Source: Candidatus Zixiibacteriota bacterium
GTDB taxonomy: Bacteria > Zixibacteria > MSB-5A5 > JAABVY01 > JAHJOQ01
Direction: 5' to 3'
NCBI GenBank assembly: GCA_024275215.1
Contig: JAJRZO010000297.1
Span: 1 to 13,000, forward strand
Length of the DNA stretch: 13,000 bases
Positions 8,591 to 13,000 of this stretch are shown here, piece after piece. Under the pieces are notes generated by a model. The model did not search any database, had not been told where the DNA came from, and worked only from the letters and a program-made list of their open reading frames with translations. The translations under genes were made by a program, and so were the position numbers. Every line of letters begins with the position of its first letter. Positions within the stretch are counted from its first letter, which is position 1.

Positions 8591-11500
8591 CTACAGTCTT
8601 CCGGTAAGTGAAATCCTGAGCGTATTTGCCAATGCAACGTTTTTGGATGTCGGGATATATGCAAAGTCAAATCTGATCCGGTTATATTGCAATCCCGCGC
8701 CAACGGTGAAATAATTGATCGCACCGGCATCATCATTTTTGTAACCAGCCCTGAGCGCGATAAACGATCCATACCAGTACTCGAAACCGACATTCTGGAT
8801 GGCTTCTTTGATTTCTTCGGATAAGCTGCCACTAAGATTGGTGATCCTCTTGTTGATCTCACCGACAATAGTGAACTTGTTGTATGGATTTCGTATCAGA
8901 TCATACGCAAGTCCGAAAGCCAGGTTTCTTGGCAACGGATCAGACTGCGCAGCGTCAATGTAAGCGATGTTCGGCCCCAGATTTGTCAGCGCCGCACCGA
9001 ATGTTAGTCTGTCTATTGGTGTATTGTAGAGTATTCCCGCATCCACTGCAAAAGCTGTCGCCGTACCTGATCCGATTTCTGCGCCTGACCCCTGAGGGGA
9101 AAGTCGTGAGTAGATAATCCTGGATGTCAGCCCAAACGACAGTCCTGGAGAAACCCGAGTCCCGTATGTCAGGCTAAGCGCCCCATCAAAGGCATGAAAA
9201 GTATCGACAACTGCAGAGCTGCCTTCGAGAGTCCGGGGAATAGAGCCATACGACATAAATGTCGCATTGATTCCTATCGTTCCCCAGTCATCACCGAGAT
9301 TGCGAGCGTATGATATATTCTCGAAATAAAGATCGCTGGCAAGCTCAGGCGCATACTGGGCATGCATCAGAGATATCTCGCTCCGCGCATGCGCATACAC
9401 GACAACTTTCCTCGGCGTCGCAAACCACCTCTCGCCATCTCTGTCAATGATCCTGACAGTCCTCTCGGTTTGCAGATTGTTGCGGAAATAACTGCTGAAC
9501 CGTTCGCCATCATAAGCGATCGTTCCAAATACAGTCCCGACAAACACCCGACCATCAGCAGCCGACAGTGTATAGATATGGCTCCCGAGATGATTAGAGT
9601 AAACATGAACAGTCTGTCCCTTCCTGATATTGTCGCCCTGAATATAGTTGTAGCTTTTGATCAGGTGCGCCATGCGCTGCGCATTGGCAGGCGACGAATC
9701 AGGATCATGGTCGAGCGCCGCTTCAGTCAAAGTCATATCTCTCGGCGCAGTATACGGCTGCCATCCGAAAACGCGGAATTCGCCATTCGAGAATATCTTC
9801 AGGCCATGCGTGGTTCCGACCCATAGCTTGTTGTCCGGACTATTGTAAACCATCGCCGTAATCGGGTGCCTGAATGCAATCGAGAATGGAATCATAATCT
9901 CAGTGCCGGGTTCGGGATAATCCGTCTGGAGATTATTCTTCGTCTTGAGCTGCTCAGCGACATCCTTGATATAATTCTCATCCACCACGCCTGAGAATCG
10001 TCTCACTATTCGTGATAAAGTGTCATTCACAACCGCAGTATATCTGTAGTCGCTGCGCCATCTATTGCCATTGAAAAACCATAATTTGTTATCTGCAGCA
10101 GCCCATGCCTTATCGCGCGAGAATCCATAGACTGTTGTAAAGGCATCATCTACAAGACCTGTTTCAGAGGCGTAGAATGACCATTTCCCCTTGTAGTAAT
10201 GAGCAACTCCCCTGCCTGTGGCTACCCACAACCTGTTTCCGTCATAGACGGACAAGTCGTTAATCTTGTTTGACGGCAACCCATCTTCGACAGTATACTT
10301 CCGCCACGCTCGTCCATTGAATACAAAGAGACCGTTCTCCGTACCGACCCAGAGAAGTTTGTCTGTCGCGGCAATACATGTCGGATCGCTTTGAAACGGA
10401 AGAGAATACGGAATCTCTAATGATCCGGGCAATCGTCCGGCATTAAGCACATGGACAGAAAATTCAAGCTGTGCCAATTCTTCAGAGGTTAAGTTGTTAT
10501 CCGCATTCGCAGTTTTGTATGCCGACATGAACACTGAGAATTTTTCGGGCGAGAGCGTCATGCCATTATACCAGTCAGGTAAATTCTTAAGATCAAGATC
10601 GAACATTGCCGATGGTTCCTGACCATCGCCATAGCTGGCCCTGATATTGGCTATGATACTATTAATATCTTTCTCAGTGACACCATAATTGACAAACAGC
10701 ACTCTCTGCCTTAGCGATTTGAGTCTTTCCTCATCAGACACCGCAGCAAACGAAGAGACCAGATCGTCAACAAGCTCTCCCTTTCTTGGGGACAGCCGCA
10801 TATTGGATTCCCACAACTCCGTTTCGCTATTCCACTTGGCCAGCCCTGTAGTGGTCATCGCCCAAATATCATACTTCGTGTAGTTTTCCTGTGGAATATC
10901 ATTCCGTAAGAGCGCGATATCCTCAATCCTTGTTTCCCATGGGAGCGAGTAATCTTTCCAGATCGCCACAAGCACAACATACGGTATCTTGAGTAAACGA
11001 GGTCTGCCCTGACGGGTGGCGCTTCCCAGAGTCTCAAGAATATCACTGTATTCCTCACTTGTCAGAGATTCATCCTGCAAGTCGAAATTGAGCCGCTCTT
11101 CAAGGAATGTGATTGACTCAGGGACAATCTTAAGATTGTGCCAATCGATCAGTATCCTCTCGAAAAGCGCGTTGACTTCGGATTCCTGAGAATCATTCAG
11201 ATAACCGAGAAGGCGTTGTCGCTGCGCTTCGATCTGATCGTATGATACGCCTGTATTCTCACGGGCAATCGCCCTCACCGAGACTTTGAGAAGTTCCCGG
11301 TCGTCCATTCTGGCGTTAGACGCGATATACTGCACTATTGGCATATTCGGATCTACATCATACTCGATATAATGCTCTTCACTCGAATCTGTCACACGGG
11401 TGATTCCATCTGCATTCAATTTGAACTCACCTATCGACTCCGAGTAATCGTCAGGAACCCGCCCAAGTAAGATATCAATTGCCTTCGTGCGAACTTTCTC

Positions 11501-11755
11501 ATCATGTCGCATACTGAATTCATGGAACTGACTGGTGAGCGGATACTTTCCAAGACCTGCCGGGTTCCAGTGTGTGGCTGTGGCGTCATCTGCAACTGCG
11601 ACGAAAGCTTCACCCATGCCGGCAGCTCTGGCGCCCGGGGCGATTCTCAGAAAAAGAACTCCAGCGTCGGACACACCGGCGTATGATTCACCAAAAAGCG
11701 TCATGATACATATTATCGTTATCGCAGTCAGAGTGACCAGAATTCTGGTTCGCAT
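8591..11755 (-). CDS. porV: PorV/PorQ-family outer-membrane protein split by a large LysM-like/beta-propeller insert
   Basis: 1054 residues, against roughly 350-400 for an ordinary PorV. Residues 1-26 are a signal peptide. Residues 28-70 carry the classic PorV start (GVLFLRIAPGARAAGMGEAF, then VADDATATHWNPAGLG). The family sequence then breaks off and resumes near 794 with SLMHAQYAPELASDLYFENI. It runs through barrel strands such as WGTIGINATFMSYGSIPRT, LTFGAALTNLGPNIAYID, AFGLAYDL and ALRAGYKND to the C-terminus. Residues 71-793 are foreign to PorV: a helical region, then propeller-type blades (LWVGTENGLFVFNG, LWVATGRGVAHYYKG, LWVGTTHGLKIF, VFVGTVFGTIAYDG) alternating with LysM-like modules. 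PorV is known as the FadL-like barrel that shuttles cargo from the T9SS translocon to PorU, and its position right after porU fits. The role of the insert is unknown. PorV rather than PorQ is inferred from the porU neighbour. A perfect AGGAGG fixes the ATG. The stop is TAG. Confidence 0.82.
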   Translation of the reverse strand: MRTRILVTLTAITIICIMTLFGESYAGVSDAGVLFLRIAPGARAAGMGEAFVAVADDATATHWNPAGLGKYPLTSQFHEFSMRHDEKVRTKAIDILLGRVPDDYSESIGEFKLNADGITRVTDSSEEHYIEYDVDPNMPIVQYIASNARMDDRELLKVSVRAIARENTGVSYDQIEAQRQRLLGYLNDSQESEVNALFERILIDWHNLKIVPESITFLEERLNFDLQDESLTSEEYSDILETLGSATRQGRPRLLKIPYVVLVAIWKDYSLPWETRIEDIALLRNDIPQENYTKYDIWAMTTTGLAKWNSETELWESNMRLSPRKGELVDDLVSSFAAVSDEERLKSLRQRVLFVNYGVTEKDINSIIANIRASYGDGQEPSAMFDLDLKNLPDWYNGMTLSPEKFSVFMSAYKTANADNNLTSEELAQLEFSVHVLNAGRLPGSLEIPYSLPFQSDPTCIAATDKLLWVGTENGLFVFNGRAWRKYTVEDGLPSNKINDLSVYDGNRLWVATGRGVAHYYKGKWSFYASETGLVDDAFTTVYGFSRDKAWAAADNKLWFFNGNRWRSDYRYTAVVNDTLSRIVRRFSGVVDENYIKDVAEQLKTKNNLQTDYPEPGTEIMIPFSIAFRHPITAMVYNSPDNKLWVGTTHGLKIFSNGEFRVFGWQPYTAPRDMTLTEAALDHDPDSSPANAQRMAHLIKSYNYIQGDNIRKGQTVHVYSNHLGSHIYTLSAADGRVFVGTVFGTIAYDGERFSSYFRNNLQTERTVRIIDRDGERWFATPRKVVVYAHARSEISLMHAQYAPELASDLYFENISYARNLGDDWGTIGINATFMSYGSIPRTLEGSSAVVDTFHAFDGALSLTYGTRVSPGLSFGLTSRIIYSRLSPQGSGAEIGSGTATAFAVDAGILYNTPIDRLTFGAALTNLGPNIAYIDAAQSDPLPRNLAFGLAYDLIRNPYNKFTIVGEINKRITNLSGSLSEEIKEAIQNVGFEYWYGSFIALRAGYKNDDAGAINYFTVGAGLQYNRIRFDFAYIPTSKNVALANTLRISLTGRL
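9596..9754 (-). repeat. LysM-like module, copy 2, in the PorV insert
   Basis: Residues 668-720: YTAPRDMTL, then IKSYNYIQGDNIRKGQTVHV. The Tyr-to-TL distance (7 residues) and the Tyr-to-Gly distance (45 residues) are the same as in copy 1, 96 residues upstream. A propeller-type blade follows each copy. This copy is more degenerate and ends VHVYS where copy 1 has IMIPF. Confidence 0.4.
9884..10042 (-). repeat. LysM-like module, copy 1, in the PorV insert
   Basis: Residues 572-624. The pattern YTAVVNDTLSRIVRRF, then NNL, then EPGTEIMIPF matches the layout of LysM domains (Y-x-V-x-x-G-D-T-L...I-A...N-x-L...x-P-G-x-x-L-x-I-P). LysM domains bind peptidoglycan or chitin in known proteins. The usual Gly before Asp is Asn here, so binding is not assured. 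It aligns with copy 2 at identical internal spacing. Confidence 0.5.
10406..10492 (-). repeat. LTSEE...IPY repeat, copy 2, in the PorV insert
   Basis: Residues 422-450 begin LTSEELAQ and end GSLEIPY. This is the second copy of the motif pair at residues 231-259. The PGSLEIPYS ending resembles the closing strand of the LysM-like modules further along (PGTEIMIPFS), so all four repeats may be related. Confidence 0.5.
10979..11065 (-). repeat. LTSEE...IPY repeat, copy 1, in the PorV insert
   Basis: Residues 231-259 begin LTSEEYSD and end RLLKIPY. The same motif pair with the same 26-residue Leu-to-Ile spacing recurs 191 residues later. It is preceded at residue 169 by GVSYDQI, the counterpart of GVTEKDI (358) ahead of copy 2. 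This suggests a duplicated module of about 190 residues. Confidence 0.5.
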
Positions 11756-11759
11756 ATAT

Positions 11760-11765
11760 CCTCCT
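11760..11765 (-). promoter_or_regulatory. Strong Shine-Dalgarno for the porV-family gene
   Basis: Reads AGGAGG on the minus strand, four bases (ATAT) before the ATG at 11755. It lies in the 15-base gap after the porU stop and fixes the start of the porV-family gene. Confidence 0.8.
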
Positions 11766-11770
11766 GATTT

Positions 11771-13000
11771 CTATTTGAGAACGACGAGTTTTCCAAATCC
11801 ATCTATTTTATCTTTGTCACCTTCCGACGGAAAGATCAACCTGCCGGAGGCTGTGATTTTATAAATGTAAACTCCATTACCCAGTTTATCTCCCCTGTAA
11901 TCGAACAGGCTCCACACCGATGAAAGATTGTGGCCGGCTTCCGATGGCTGATTGCGCAATGTTTCTATCAATCTTCCGCGCAACGTGTATACCTCAATAG
12001 AGACATCCCTGACCGGCTCAGACAGGAAGTATGAAAACCTCGTGTCACTCGAAGCCGGATTCGGATAGTTGGCAATCCCTGTTATCCTCAGGTCCTCAAC
12101 CTTACCGACCGCACAATTGAGAACCAGCATCGCCGAGTTGTTGGCTGAATCCCACGACTTGATTCTCATGATGTGAGATCCATCCTCGAGTGATGGCACA
12201 TTGAACGCGACCTCACCCGACTGAAAACTTCCGGGATAATAAACAAATTCATCCGTCAAGTCCATATCATACAGAGGTTCATTGTTGAAACTGATTTCGA
12301 TTCCATGCCCCAGCTCTCCAGAAAGATTGATTCCTGAACTGTCAGACAAAATCACAGTGAGACGTTCTCCGACCCTGAGCAGCCCGCCGGTGAATGTGTT
12401 TCCCGATGCCAGTTTCAGTTCGATTGCAGGGCCTGTCGTATCGGTAATGGCGGGATTAGACCCTGAAACTTCGATTGAATCGACAGCACCAGAAGCCTGG
12501 GCGAAATCATTCACAGCATAAGCGAGAATTTTAGCCGAACTCTCACCGTAGGATATATCCTTCGGCACAATGAAACTCATCTCGAACAGTCCGTCAGTGA
12601 CCGTTCCCTTGCCCCGAAAAATCCTCGGTCCCGGCAACTTGTAGTAAAGAGAATCATATTGATCAAGTTCCTTAGCCTTATTTCTGGTGGCATCATAAAC
12701 AGTCACATAAACATCGCCATTGAAATTCTCGTCAATAGAACCACCTTCTTCATCTTCAACATATCCCTTAACTGTTGTCAATGCGAGGGCCGTGAGTGAG
12801 TCCGGGTTGACCGATGTAATCGTGATATTCCTGTCAGGAATACCGAATTTCATCAGCGGATCGCCGAAGACGACATAGAAGCGGTCATTATTTATCGGAC
12901 CGTGTGGCAACTGCCGAAGTAATTTTGCGATATAGACGGCTTCACACAGGGAATATCCGCCCTCGCCGAAAAGAAGATCAAACGCTTTGTAATTGAATCG
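11771..13000 (-). CDS. porU: Type IX secretion system sortase PorU, C25 (gingipain-like) peptidase family, C-terminal part
   Basis: Partial: the frame stays open to the right window edge, so the N-terminus and catalytic Cys/His region lie outside. About 409 residues are visible. The first 50 or so match the end of a C25 peptidase domain, with a YSLCEAVYIAK helix followed by NNDRFYVVFGDPLMKFG, the usual closing 'GDP' motif of this family. Ig-like beta domains follow, including the PorU-type segment with DTTGPAIEL, LSDSSGINLSG, GHGIEI and LEDGSHIMRIKSWDSANNS. The last 90 residues form a T9SS C-terminal domain beginning NYPNPASSDTRFSY and ending in FGKLVVLK. In characterised systems PorU is the outer-membrane sortase that removes the C-terminal signal of T9SS cargo and attaches the cargo to a surface lipid, held in place by PorV. 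Here the porV-family gene starts 15 bases downstream, which supports the assignment. It could instead be a secreted C25 protease, but the post-peptidase domains fit PorU better. The stop codon is TAG. Confidence 0.85.
   Translation of the reverse strand, partial: RFNYKAFDLLFGEGGYSLCEAVYIAKLLRQLPHGPINNDRFYVVFGDPLMKFGIPDRNITITSVNPDSLTALALTTVKGYVEDEEGGSIDENFNGDVYVTVYDATRNKAKELDQYDSLYYKLPGPRIFRGKGTVTDGLFEMSFIVPKDISYGESSAKILAYAVNDFAQASGAVDSIEVSGSNPAITDTTGPAIELKLASGNTFTGGLLRVGERLTVILSDSSGINLSGELGHGIEISFNNEPLYDMDLTDEFVYYPGSFQSGEVAFNVPSLEDGSHIMRIKSWDSANNSAMLVLNCAVGKVEDLRITGIANYPNPASSDTRFSYFLSEPVRDVSIEVYTLRGRLIETLRNQPSEAGHNLSSVWSLFDYRGDKLGNGVYIYKITASGRLIFPSEGDKDKIDGFGKLVVLK

Larger units (their letters stand above)
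9377..11545 (-). other. About 720-residue insert inside the PorV-family barrel protein
   Basis: Covers residues 71-793 of the PorV-family protein and divides its N-terminal motif from the remaining barrel strands. Residues 72-460 are mainly charged and helical, with one blade-like strand set (DIWAMTTTGLAKW, 296-308). Residues 461-785 hold several blades of the kind seen in two-component-regulator propellers, with W/F-V-G-T/A-x-x-G-L/V and Y/F-x-G-x-W/F cores. The reading frame is continuous and codon use looks like that of the flanks, so this is an insert in the protein architecture and not an assembly join. Boundaries are approximate to about ten residues. Confidence 0.75.

Noticed and set aside
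9362..9826. Plus-strand open frame of 154 codons opposite the PorV-family gene
   Set aside because: It lies wholly antisense to a well-supported gene, its product is Arg/Ile-rich without recognisable motifs, and it has no ribosome site.

Overview
The window looks like part of one long minus-strand operon from a Gram-negative bacterium that uses the type IX secretion system (T9SS). That places it in or near the Fibrobacterota-Chlorobi-Bacteroidota superphylum, which includes candidate phyla such as Zixibacteria, KSB1 and Marinimicrobia. The basis is a PorU-type C25 sortase C-terminus directly followed by a PorV-family barrel (the order of porU and porV in Porphyromonas), plus two T9SS-type C-terminal sorting domains. 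I cannot name the species. Every credible gene is on the minus strand, so transcription runs from position 13000 towards 1.

In transcription order: (i) the C-terminal part of porU, running off the right edge (11771-13000); (ii) a 1054-residue PorV-family protein whose barrel is split by an insert of about 720 residues holding LysM-like modules and beta-propeller blades (8591-11755); (iii) a secreted M6-type metalloprotease with an FG-GAP/VCBS-like region and a T9SS sorting domain, a likely client of the secretion genes (5268-8564); (iv, v) two tandem, distantly related small membrane proteins resembling the DUF5683 family (4409-5245 and 3612-4391); (vi) an NHL-repeat lipoprotein with a predicted six-bladed propeller (2579-3553); (vii) a large outer-membrane beta-barrel-like protein (645-2579). 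The reading frame of (vii) carries a single in-frame TAA at 645-647 and then stays open for another 214 codons to the left edge.

Gaps between genes are 15, 26, 22, 17 and 58 bases, and the last pair overlaps by one base (TGATG). No stretch over 300 bases lacks a gene. I saw no RNA genes, CRISPR arrays, insertion sequences or convincing terminators. Strong Shine-Dalgarno sequences precede three of the genes.

The cluster reads as a cell-surface module: PorU and PorV attach or process secreted proteins, the M6 protease carries the matching sorting tag, and the lipoprotein, DUF5683-like proteins and large barrel are envelope partners of unknown role. The two most notable points are the hybrid PorV with LysM-like and propeller repeats, and the nonsense codon inside the large barrel gene.
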